A stretch of 64,000 nt of DNA. Origin: Xanthomonas citri pv. mangiferaeindicae (GTDB lineage Bacteria; Pseudomonadota; Gammaproteobacteria; Xanthomonadales; Xanthomonadaceae). The notes under the pieces were generated by a model. It made no database searches. It was not told the origin of the DNA and saw only the letters and a program-made list of their open reading frames with translations. The stretch spans positions 2,604,001-2,668,000 of the forward strand of contig CP016836.1 of the NCBI GenBank assembly GCA_002240395.1. The letters run 5' to 3'. Positions 25,701 to 33,087 of this stretch are shown here, piece by piece (the first letter of the stretch is position 1; the number at the start of each line of letters is the position of its first letter). The position numbers and the translations under genes are program-made.

Positions 25701-26435
25701 CTACAGCGCCGAAAGCTCGAAGCGGCCGTCGGCGCTCGCGCGCAGTACCGAGCCCTGTTCGAACCAGTCGCCGAGCACGATGCGGCGGCAGGCGCGGTCG
25801 GCGATCTGCAGTTCGTGGATCGCGGGGCGGTGGGTGTGGCCGTGGATCATCGTGTCGATGCCGTAGCGGACGAACCACTCGCTGACCGTGGCCGGCGCGA
25901 CATCGGTCACGGTCTCCATCGTGCCAGCCTCGCGCAGCGCGGCGGCGCGGGTCTGGCTGGCATTGCGCGCCTGCTGTGCGAACGCCAGCCGCGCGGCCAG
26001 CGGCTGGGCGAGCATCTGTGCCTGCCAGCGCGGGTCGCGGGTCTGGGCGCGGATCGCCTGGTACTCGACATCGTCGGTGCACAGCAGGTCGCCGTGGGTC
26101 AGCAGCACCGGGCGGCCGTACAGCAGGATCACTGCCGGGTCGGGCAGGATCCGCAGGCCCGCGCGCTGCGCCCAGGTGTCGCCGACGAGGAAGTCGCGGT
26201 TGCCGTGCATGAAGGCCACCGGCACGCCCGCGTCCGACAGCGCGCGCAGGCGGTCGGCGACCAGCGCGCCGGCTTCGGACGGATCGTCGTCGCCGACCCA
26301 CGACTCGAACAGATCACCGAGCACGTACAGCGCCTGCGCCTGTCGCGCCTCGCCGTCGAGGAACGCGGCAAACAGCTCGGTGATCGCCGGACGCGCCGGG
26401 TCGAGGTGGAGGTCGGACAGGAAGTAGGTCGTCAT
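25701..26435 (-). CDS. lpxH: UDP-2,3-diacylglucosamine diphosphatase
   Basis: A 244-residue metallophosphoesterase of the lipid A pathway. It hydrolyses UDP-2,3-diacylglucosamine to lipid X at the inner membrane face. Metal-binding motifs are SDLHLDPARP, VLGDLFESWVGDD, MHGNRDFLVGD, THGDLLCTDD and IHGHTHRPA, all in LpxH order. The ATG at 26435 begins the family N-terminus (MTTYFLSDLHLD). An open stretch of 32 codons upstream is unrelated. It is convergent with lanM and divergent from gltX, so it marks the right-hand boundary of the accessory island. Confidence 0.95.
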   Translation of the reverse strand: MTTYFLSDLHLDPARPAITELFAAFLDGEARQAQALYVLGDLFESWVGDDDPSEAGALVADRLRALSDAGVPVAFMHGNRDFLVGDTWAQRAGLRILPDPAVILLYGRPVLLTHGDLLCTDDVEYQAIRAQTRDPRWQAQMLAQPLAARLAFAQQARNASQTRAAALREAGTMETVTDVAPATVSEWFVRYGIDTMIHGHTHRPAIHELQIADRACRRIVLGDWFEQGSVLRASADGRFELSAL

Positions 26436-26495
26436 CGCGCCATTGTAGAAGCCCGCCCGCCCCACGGCGCGTCCCGGCGGCGGGGGCGGCACGGG

Positions 26496-26501
26496 TAGAA
26501 T
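26496..26501 (+). promoter_or_regulatory. candidate -10 element of gltX
   Basis: TAGAAT in the context GGGTAGAATGCGCGG lies 28 bp before the gltX ATG. It matches the form of -10 elements seen before other housekeeping genes in this window. The -35 region is G/C-rich and unclear. Confidence 0.4.
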
Positions 26502-26529
26502 GCGCGGTTTCCCGTTTCGAGCGTTCCGC

Positions 26530-27933
26530 ATGAGCTGCCGTACCCGCTTCGCGCCCAGTCCTACCGGTTATCTGCACATCGGCGGCGCTCGCACCGCTCT
26601 GTACTGCTGGCTGGAAGCGCGCCGCCGCGGCGGGCAGTTCGTGTTGCGCATCGAGGACACCGACCGCGAACGCAGCACGCAGGCCGCGATCGACGCGATC
26701 CTGGAAGCAATGGACTGGCTAGGCCTGGACTACGACGAAGGCCCGATCTACCAGACCCATCGCCTTGACCGCTATCGCGAGGTCGCCGAGCAACTCGTCG
26801 CCGACGGCAAGGCCTATTACGCCTACGAGTCGAAGGACGAGCTCGATGCCATGCGCGAGGCGGCGATGGCCCGTGGCGACAAGCCGCGCTACGACGGCGC
26901 CTATCGCGAGCGCGGCGAACCGCGCCGCGAGGACCCGAACCGGGTGATCCGCCTGAAGAATCCGCTCGAAGGCACGGTTGTCTGGGAGGACAAGGTCAAA
27001 GGTCGAATCGAGATCGCCAACAGCGAGCTCGACGATCTGGTGCTGTTCCGCCCGGATGGCTATGCGACCTACAACTTCGCCGTCGTGGTCGATGACCTCG
27101 ATATGGGCATCACCGATGTCGTACGCGGCGACGACCATGTCAACAACACTCCACGGCAGATCAACATCTATCGCGCGCTCGGTGCCGAGCCGCCAGCGTT
27201 CTCGCACCTTCCGATGATCCTCGACGAACAGGGCGCCAAGCTCTCCAAGCGCACCGGCGCGGCGGATGTCATGCAGTACCGCGATGCCGGCTACCTGCCG
27301 CATGCGCTGCTCAACTACTTGGTGCGGCTGGGCTGGTCGCATGGCGATCAGGAGATCTTCTCGATCGACGAGATGCGCGCGCTGTTCGACCTCAAGGACG
27401 TCAACGCCAAGGCCTCGCGCCTGGACCCGGCCAAGCTCGGCTGGCTCAACCAGCAGTACCTGAAGTCCGACGATCCGGCCGCCGTCGCCGCGCATCTGGA
27501 GTGGCACCTGCGCCGCGATGGCTACGACCTGTCGATGGGCCCCGCGCCGGCCGATGTGGTGGTCGCGCTGCGCGACCGGGTGCAGACGCTCAAGGAAATG
27601 TCCGAGCGCGCGGCGGTCTGGTACCGCCCGTTGACCGAGTACGACGACAAGGCCGTGGCCAAGCACCTCAAGGCCGAAGCGCGGGCGCCGCTGGCCGACG
27701 CGAGTGCGCGCTTGGTGGCGCTGCCGGACTGGACAGCCGAGGCGATCGGCGCGGCGTTGCATGAGACCGCCGAGGCGCTCGGCTTGGGCATGGGCAAGGT
27801 CGCCCAGCCGATGCGGGTGGCGATCACCGGCACCCAGGTCAGCCCCGACATCGGACACACGGTGTATCTGGCCGGCCGCGATGAGGCCGTGCGCCGGATC
27901 GAGGCCGCGATTGCGATGATCCCCGACGCCTGA
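26530..27933 (+). CDS. gltX: glutamyl-tRNA synthetase
   Basis: A 467-residue class I aminoacyl-tRNA synthetase that charges tRNA-Glu. The HIGH motif appears in APSPTGYLHIGGARTAL. GDDHVNNTPRQINIYRALG lies in the active-site region. The KMSKS equivalent is DEQGAKLSKRTGAADV. The anticodon-binding helical domain fills the C-terminal third. The ATG at 26530 (MSCRTRFAPSPTG) is preferred over an in-frame start ten codons upstream because it gives the conserved N-terminus. A hairpin spans its stop codon (CGACGCC / GGCGTCG at 27924-27941). Confidence 0.96.
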   Translation: MSCRTRFAPSPTGYLHIGGARTALYCWLEARRRGGQFVLRIEDTDRERSTQAAIDAILEAMDWLGLDYDEGPIYQTHRLDRYREVAEQLVADGKAYYAYESKDELDAMREAAMARGDKPRYDGAYRERGEPRREDPNRVIRLKNPLEGTVVWEDKVKGRIEIANSELDDLVLFRPDGYATYNFAVVVDDLDMGITDVVRGDDHVNNTPRQINIYRALGAEPPAFSHLPMILDEQGAKLSKRTGAADVMQYRDAGYLPHALLNYLVRLGWSHGDQEIFSIDEMRALFDLKDVNAKASRLDPAKLGWLNQQYLKSDDPAAVAAHLEWHLRRDGYDLSMGPAPADVVVALRDRVQTLKEMSERAAVWYRPLTEYDDKAVAKHLKAEARAPLADASARLVALPDWTAEAIGAALHETAEALGLGMGKVAQPMRVAITGTQVSPDIGHTVYLAGRDEAVRRIEAAIAMIPDA

Positions 27934-28061
27934 GGGCGTCGAGGCACTCATCACGAAGCTGCACGCAAGGCGAATCGCGTGCCAATGCGCGACGGGGGCC
28001 GCGCCGTCGGTCCCCGTGCGTCCGACTTGAGTCCGCGTCGCGGCGCCTCCATCATCTACCG

Positions 28062-28559
28062 ATGGGACAGATCAACGCCTGCACGGATCCGCATCATCAC
28101 GTTGACGACGCCGCCGGTTTCGTCCGTGCGGTCGAACGCGCCTGCAATGAGCGCGGACTGCGGCTGACGCCGATCCGGGGCCACGTGCTGGGCCTGATCG
28201 CCAAGGCTGGCAAGCCCCTGAAGGCCTACGATCTGCTCGACCAGGTGCGTGATGGTGGCGGGCCAGGCGCCGCGGCGCCGCCGACCGTCTACCGCGCGCT
28301 CGACTTCCTGCTGGCCAACGGCTTCATCCACAAGCTGCAGTCGGTCAACGCCTTCGTCGCCTGCCACCATCCGAGCACTGCGCAGCATTCGGTGCCGTTT
28401 CTGATCTGCGACCAGTGCCACAGCGCGGTGGAGCTGGAGGACGAAGCGGTGGTCGCCTCGCTCGATGCGCGTGCCCGCACGCTGGGCTTCATGCCGCAGG
28501 CGCAGACGCTGGAAGTGCACGGCCTGTGCGCCCGGTGCGTCGACATTGGCGCGCACTGA
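28062..28559 (+). CDS. zur: Fur-family zinc uptake regulator Zur
   Basis: A 165-residue Fur-family repressor. The winged helix is in the N-terminal half (LRLTPIRGHVLGLIAKAGKPL and PPTVYRALDFLLANGFIHKL). Metal-binding features follow: ACHHPSTAQHSVPF, CDQCHSAVE, and a final CARC that forms the structural Cys4 zinc site with it. The divergent TonB/MerC zinc genes just downstream, with a Zur-box-like operator between them, support Zur rather than Fur or PerR. It would repress zinc import genes when zinc is sufficient. It is convergent with the TonB receptor gene across a strong hairpin. Confidence 0.9.
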   Translation: MGQINACTDPHHHVDDAAGFVRAVERACNERGLRLTPIRGHVLGLIAKAGKPLKAYDLLDQVRDGGGPGAAAPPTVYRALDFLLANGFIHKLQSVNAFVACHHPSTAQHSVPFLICDQCHSAVELEDEAVVASLDARARTLGFMPQAQTLEVHGLCARCVDIGAH

Positions 28560-28647
28560 GCCGCGACAGCCGATAGGGCTGCCGGTCTGCCTGCGATGCA
28601 GGTGCGGGCCGATGCTGGCTGGCGTGTGTCGCAACGGGGGGCGCGAT

Positions 28648-28675
28648 GTCCCGCCCCAATCAACCGGGGCGGGAC
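28648..28675. terminator. hairpin between convergent zur and TonB genes
   Basis: GTCCCGCCCC and GGGGCGGGAC form a perfect 10-bp stem around an 8-base loop between two convergent stop codons. It probably works in both directions, although neither side has a strong T tract. Confidence 0.6.
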
Positions 28676-28709
28676 CTGGGCACAAGGTGCCGGGTGAGTC
28701 AAAACTGCG

Positions 28710-30980
28710 TCAGAAGTACACGCGGATGCCGCCGGCGATCGTGCGGCCGGGGAGCGGCGCGTAGTCGCGCAGCAACGAGGTGTGCGCACGCGCCTCCTGG
28801 TCGGTCAGGTTGCGACCATCGAGGAACAGTTCCCACTGCGTGCCGTCGGCCTCGCCGACACGCCAGGCGACGCCGGCGTTGACCAGGGTGTAGCCTGGGC
28901 TCGGATCCTCGAGCGCGGCCACGCGGTCCTGCTTCTGGTAGCGCACCGCGCCGATGTTCGCGCGCCAGCCGCCGAGACTCCAGTTGAGGTCGGCGCCGAT
29001 GCGCGCCGGTGCGATGCGTGGCAGGTTGCCGCCGAGCGGAATGTCGGCGTGGTAGTGGTGGGCATGGTCGCCGTGCGGCACGTCGAAGTGCACGTGCCGG
29101 GTGCCGCTGCCGTCGAGCTCGGCGCGCACGAGGTCGCCGAACACGCGCAGGTCGAAATCGCCCGCGTCCGATTCGACCAGGTGGAACTTCGCCTCGGCCT
29201 CGGCGCCGCGGAATGTCGCATCGCCCTGGGTCCACAAGCGCACCGGGAAGCCCTGCTCGGCGACGCCGGTGTCGGCCAGATAGGTGTAGCGATCGAACCG
29301 CGTCTGATAGACGGCGGCCTTGAACTCGACGCGGTCGGTATGCGCATGCAGGCCGACCTCCAGACGCTGCCCGCGTTCGGTGCCAAGCTCCGCATCGCCA
29401 ATCTCGATGGAGCGGGTGGCGATATGCGGGCCGGCGGCGAACAGCTCCTCGTTCGTGGGCGCGCGTTCGGACATGTCGGCGCCCAGGCGCAGGTCGAAGA
29501 CCTCGGACAGGTGCCAGATCGCCGCGCCCGACAGGCTGCTGGCGTCGAACTTGCGCGATGTCCCTGCCACAGGATCGATCTCGACCCGTTCGTGGCGGCC
29601 GCCGAACTCGAGCTTCACCGGCCCGAACTCCTTCTCCTGCACGACGAACAGCCCGAGCGTGTCGGTGACGCTCGGCGGCACGAACGCCTCTTCGCCGACG
29701 GCACTGAAATCGACGTGGCCGACCTGGAGCCCGAATGCACCGCGCCAGCCGGCGATCTCGTTCTGCACCGCTTCCAGCCGGGCCTCGGTGCCCTTGTTGG
29801 TGAAGCGCGTGGCCGCCAGGCCGCCCTCGAGCTCGACGTGTTCGTAATCGTTGTAGGCCGCGCGCAGGTTCACTGCGCTCAGGAACGGCAGCGGATCGTA
29901 GATGCCGCCCTTCAGGTCGAGACGGTTCTGCACCATGTCGATGCGCACCGAGCCGTGGTCGTGGCCTTCTTCGCCGTGGTCGTGATCGTGGTCGTCGTGG
30001 CCATGGTCGTGATCGTGATCGTGGCCATCGTCGTCGTGCCCATGCCCATGGTCGTCCTCGGCATGCACGTGTGCGCCGTCGGGCAGCCCGTAGTTGCTGC
30101 GATAGGTGCTGACTGCGAGCCCCAGATGGCCGCGCGTGCCGAACCAGGTCGCGCCAACGGCGCCAGCGCGCGTGCGGATCGAGCTGTTGGGCAGGCGCCC
30201 GTAGGCGTTCTCGGCCTCGTGGTCATGATCCTGGTCGTGGTCGCCGTGATCGTGATCGTGGTCGCCCGGCACCTGGGCGTAGCCCGGGATGTCGAAGTCG
30301 CCGGTGTTGCGGACCAGACCATCGACATGCAGCACCAGGTTGTCGCCGTTGACGCCGTCGAGCCGGAACATGCCGCTGCGTTCGCCATTGCCGCTGGCCG
30401 CGCGCAGTTCCGCCCGGCCGCTGATCGGACGGTCGGGCACCGCGCGGGCGATGCGGCCGTCGACGACATTGACCGCGCCGCCGACCGCACCGCTGCCGTA
30501 GAGCAGGTTGGCCGGCCCCTTGAGCACCTCGATCTGGTCGGCGAGGAAGGGCTCGATGCTGACCGCATGGTCGGCGCTGACGGTCGAGGCATCCATGCTG
30601 CCGATGCCGCCGGAAAGGATCTGCACGCGCGGGCCTTCCTGGCCGCGGATGATCGGGCGGCCGACGCCCGTGCCGAAGAAGCCACTCTGCACGCCGGGCA
30701 GTGCGGACACGGTGTCGCCCAGGTTGCCGGCCTTGCGGTCGTCCAGCGCGTCGCCATACAACACTTCAATGGGGTGCGCGAGATCCTCGGCATCACCGCC
30801 GAGCGGGGTCGCGGTGACCTGGACACGGTCGAGCGTGGTCGGGTGGGCATGGGTCTGGTTCTGCGCGAACGCCGCGGTGGCGGGCAGCAGCAGGGCGATC
30901 GCGACGGTCAGACGGGCGCGGCGGGGCAGGCGGGGGAGGTGGGGAGGTCGTTCATGCGGATGGGGTACACTGGTGGCCAA
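28710..30980 (-). CDS. histidine-rich TonB-dependent receptor, probable zinc receptor (ZnuD-like)
   Basis: An outer membrane receptor of about 756 residues. It has a signal peptide (LTVAIALLLPATAAFA), a plug domain (VLYGDALDDRKAGNLGDTVS, GRPIIRGQEGPRVQIL and VEVLKGPANLLYGSGAVGG-type segments) and a 22-strand barrel ending in GGIRVYF. Two extracellular-loop segments are extremely His/Asp-rich (near 30230-30275 and 29945-30075), as in ZnuD zinc receptors. The start is uncertain. The only in-frame start is a TTG at 30980, six bases from the Zur box. An ATG at 30955 lies one frame over and would rejoin if one G were added to the G5 run at 30932-30936. Zinc dependence is inferred from the His loops, Zur box and neighbours. 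Confidence 0.88.
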   Translation of the reverse strand: MATSVPHPHERPPHLPRLPRRARLTVAIALLLPATAAFAQNQTHAHPTTLDRVQVTATPLGGDAEDLAHPIEVLYGDALDDRKAGNLGDTVSALPGVQSGFFGTGVGRPIIRGQEGPRVQILSGGIGSMDASTVSADHAVSIEPFLADQIEVLKGPANLLYGSGAVGGAVNVVDGRIARAVPDRPISGRAELRAASGNGERSGMFRLDGVNGDNLVLHVDGLVRNTGDFDIPGYAQVPGDHDHDHGDHDQDHDHEAENAYGRLPNSSIRTRAGAVGATWFGTRGHLGLAVSTYRSNYGLPDGAHVHAEDDHGHGHDDDGHDHDHDHGHDDHDHDHGEEGHDHGSVRIDMVQNRLDLKGGIYDPLPFLSAVNLRAAYNDYEHVELEGGLAATRFTNKGTEARLEAVQNEIAGWRGAFGLQVGHVDFSAVGEEAFVPPSVTDTLGLFVVQEKEFGPVKLEFGGRHERVEIDPVAGTSRKFDASSLSGAAIWHLSEVFDLRLGADMSERAPTNEELFAAGPHIATRSIEIGDAELGTERGQRLEVGLHAHTDRVEFKAAVYQTRFDRYTYLADTGVAEQGFPVRLWTQGDATFRGAEAEAKFHLVESDAGDFDLRVFGDLVRAELDGSGTRHVHFDVPHGDHAHHYHADIPLGGNLPRIAPARIGADLNWSLGGWRANIGAVRYQKQDRVAALEDPSPGYTLVNAGVAWRVGEADGTQWELFLDGRNLTDQEARAHTSLLRDYAPLPGRTIAGGIRVYF

Positions 30981-30986
30981 GACACG

Positions 30987-31005
30987 GATGTTATAATGTT
31001 ACATC
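30987..31005. promoter_or_regulatory. Zur-box-like operator between TonB receptor and merC
   Basis: GATGTTATAATGTTACATC is a 19-bp dyad with arms GATGT and ACATC. Its core GTTATAATGTTAC differs at two positions from the gammaproteobacterial Zur core GTTATAATATAAC. It lies in the 48-bp gap between the divergent TonB-receptor and MerC genes, so one bound Zur dimer could repress both. Confidence 0.75.
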
Positions 31006-31028
31006 GTCCTTCGTATCCCCCAAAAGAC

Positions 31029-31424
31029 ATGCCTGCACACGATTCCGCCCTGCGACGGGCCGACCGCGTCGGTTTCGCCGCTTCATTCCTCTGCGCAATC
31101 CATTGCGCCTTGTTGCCGCTGGCGCTTGCGTTGCTGCCTGCGCTGGGCTTGAACCTGGGCGGCTGGGTGGACATCGACCAGGCGTTCGTGGTGTTCGCCA
31201 CGCTGTTGGGGCTGACCACGCTGACACTGGGGTATCGCCGTCATCGCGTGTTCCGCGCCTGGTTCCTGCTGTTGCCGGGTCTGGCGCTGGTGTGGGCGGG
31301 TGCGTTCACCCATCTGCATGACCACACACTCACCCATGCGGTGGTGATGACGATCGGTGGGCTGCTGCTGGCCGGCGCGCACCTGCTGAACCTGCGGCTG
31401 ACCCATCTTCACGGCGCGCGCTGA
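31029..31424 (+). CDS. MerC-domain membrane protein
   Basis: A 131-residue inner membrane protein with four predicted helices. The MerC Cys motif occurs in FAASFLCAIHCALLPLALAL, with His-rich ends (THLHDHTLTHAV and RLTHLHGAR). MerC proteins move mercury, but many chromosomal members sit in Zur or metal regulons and probably handle zinc. It is divergent from the TonB receptor across the Zur-like operator, so coordinated derepression under zinc shortage is likely. The ATG at 31029 gives the family N-terminus. Confidence 0.85.
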   Translation: MPAHDSALRRADRVGFAASFLCAIHCALLPLALALLPALGLNLGGWVDIDQAFVVFATLLGLTTLTLGYRRHRVFRAWFLLLPGLALVWAGAFTHLHDHTLTHAVVMTIGGLLLAGAHLLNLRLTHLHGAR

Positions 31425-31451
31425 CGCGTCGCCGCAGCGTTTGCTGCATGC

Positions 31452-31487
31452 TAGAATCCGCGGTCTTGTGCGCCCGTCGGGCGCACA
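31452..31487 (+). promoter_or_regulatory. candidate promoter and 5' hairpin of the bTHX gene
   Basis: TAGAAT at 31452-31457 is a good -10 element. Just after it, TGTGCGCCC and GGGCGCACA (31467-31487) form a perfect 9-bp stem around GTC in what would be the 5' untranslated region. A ribosomal protein leader with a stable hairpin could be regulatory. No -35 match is clear. Confidence 0.4.
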
Positions 31488-31534
31488 TTCGCGTCTACCG
31501 CATTCAATACTCGCAGGACATCAGGAGCAGATTC

Positions 31535-31717
31535 ATGGGCAAGGGCGATCGCAGAACCCTCAAGGGCAAGCGCTACAACGCGAGCTACGGCAATTCCCGT
31601 TCGAAGGGCGTCGTCAAGGCCGCAGGCACCGCGACCGCACCGGTCGCGAAGAAGACCGGCACCAAGACCGTGGCCAAGGCCCCGGCCAAGAAGGCCGTCG
31701 CCAAGAAGGCCTCCTGA
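31535..31717 (+). CDS. 30S ribosomal protein bTHX with a Lys/Ala-rich tail
   Basis: A 60-residue small-subunit protein. The first 25 residues (MGKGDRRTLKGKRYNASYGN, then SRSKG) match the conserved THX core known from Thermus and many proteobacteria. THX sits in the head of the 30S subunit. The remaining 35 residues are a Lys/Ala/Thr repeat tail (AKKTGTKTVAKAPAKKAVAK) that is basic, probably disordered, and longer than in Thermus. CAGGAG at 31522-31527 supports the ATG at 31535 rather than an earlier in-frame ATG. A convergent terminator follows. Confidence 0.9.
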   Translation: MGKGDRRTLKGKRYNASYGNSRSKGVVKAAGTATAPVAKKTGTKTVAKAPAKKAVAKKAS

Positions 31718-31796
31718 CGTCGGGCCCCAGGTCCGGCGCTTGGCGCCCGGACCGGGCCGACTGCAGGACGCGACCGGCGGCGACGCCGGTCATGCC

Positions 31797-31822
31797 GAAA
31801 GCCCCGCCCAGGCGGGGCTTTC
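31797..31822. terminator. terminator between bTHX and the dipeptidase gene
   Basis: GAAAGCCCCGCC and GGCGGGGCTTTC are perfectly complementary over 12 bases with a tight loop. Each strand gives a TTTC-type run at the end of the stem. The position between convergent genes suits a bidirectional terminator. Confidence 0.75.
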
Positions 31823-31847
31823 GCGTGTCACGGGCCGGCCTGCCGCT

Positions 31848-33068
31848 TCAGCGGCCGGCGCCGGCCTCGACCTCGGTCCAGACCCGCAGCAGATTGCCGC
31901 CGAGGATCTTGCGGATGTCGGCCTCGGTATAGCCGCGCGCCTGTAGGCCGGCCACGAGGTTGGGGAAGTCGGACACGTCGCGCAGGCCCTGCGCCAGCGC
32001 ACCGTCGACGCCGTCGAAGTCCGAGCCCAGGCCCACGTGGTCGACGCCGAGCAGGCGGACGCCATGGTCGATCTGCTGCAGCACCGATTCGAGCGGCGTC
32101 TGGCGTGCGGGGTGAGCGGCGGCCCAGTCGCGCTGGAACTGGGCGGCATCGAGCGCCGGCTGCCCGGCGGCGACGCGCTCGGCGTTGTCGGCATCGAAGG
32201 CCGCGACCGCGTCGAACCAGGCCTGGGTGTCGGCGGCGGTCTGCGCATCGACGAACGCGGTGCCGAACGGGATCTGCACCACGCCGCCCTTGGCGGCGAT
32301 GGCGCGGGCGAGCGCATCGCTGATGTTGCGCTCAAAGCCCGGGGTGAAGTGCCGGAATGCCGAGTGACTGGCGATCACCGGGACCGTGCTCAGCGCGATC
32401 GCCTGCTCGGCCGCCGCGTCGGAGATATGCGAGACATCGACCATGATCCCGAGCCGGTTCATCTCGGCGACGACTTCGCGCCCGAACGGACTCAGCCCGT
32501 TCCAGCGGCGCGCTTTGCCGTAGGACGAGTCGGCGACCCGGTTGGCCGCGCTGTGCGCGAGCGTGATGTAGCGCACGCCGCGGTCGAAGAAGGCCGTGAG
32601 CTGCGCCAGGTCGTCGCCGATCGGCGCGGCGTTCTCCATGCCCAGCGGCAACAGCACGCGTTGGCTGCCGTCCGCTGCGGTGCGCAGGCGCTCGACATCG
32701 CGTGGCGAGCGCAGCACCGCGAAGCGATCGGGATGGCGCGCGGTCAGCGCCTCGACCGCGTCGATCTGCCGGTGTGCGATCTCGCGTGCGGTGCCGGCAG
32801 CGTCCTGCCCGGCCGAGGTATAGATCGACATGAAGGCCACATCCAGACCGCCGGCGCGCGCACGCGGATAGTCGAATTCGCGGTCGGGCGCGGCTTCGCC
32901 GAGGTCGGCCCAGCGCTCAAGCAGCACGCCGGGCGCGTCGATGTGAGTGTCGACGATGATCGCGTCCTGGGCGAGCCGGCGTGCGGCCTCATCGGTCTGG
33001 GCATGCGCCTGGGCAGCGGCCACGGTCAGCAGCGGGGCAAGAGCGAGGGCGAGTGGAAGCAGGCGCAT
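31848..33068 (-). CDS. membrane (renal-type) dipeptidase, M19 family
   Basis: A 406-residue zinc dipeptidase with a signal peptide (MRLLPLALALAPLLTVAAAQ), so it acts in the periplasm on dipeptides. The metal motif IIVDTHIDAPG begins the barrel. GMENAAPIGD, ITLAHSAANRVADSSYG and MVDVSHISDAAAEQAI are M19 landmarks. VIASHSAFRHF and VGLGSDFDGVDG complete the active site. Length is typical. The ATG at 33068 begins the signal peptide; longer frames upstream overlap hutI. It ends 25 bp from the bTHX terminator. Confidence 0.93.
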   Translation of the reverse strand: MRLLPLALALAPLLTVAAAQAHAQTDEAARRLAQDAIIVDTHIDAPGVLLERWADLGEAAPDREFDYPRARAGGLDVAFMSIYTSAGQDAAGTAREIAHRQIDAVEALTARHPDRFAVLRSPRDVERLRTAADGSQRVLLPLGMENAAPIGDDLAQLTAFFDRGVRYITLAHSAANRVADSSYGKARRWNGLSPFGREVVAEMNRLGIMVDVSHISDAAAEQAIALSTVPVIASHSAFRHFTPGFERNISDALARAIAAKGGVVQIPFGTAFVDAQTAADTQAWFDAVAAFDADNAERVAAGQPALDAAQFQRDWAAAHPARQTPLESVLQQIDHGVRLLGVDHVGLGSDFDGVDGALAQGLRDVSDFPNLVAGLQARGYTEADIRKILGGNLLRVWTEVEAGAGR

Positions 33069-33087
33069 ACGGGTGGGTCCTTGAGGG

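Noticed and set aside
28782..31424. 880-codon open frame on the plus strand, rich in Val/Ile
   Set aside because: It is the antisense of the His-rich TonB receptor; the Val runs mirror His codons. Only its last 131 codons (from 31029) are a real gene, merC.
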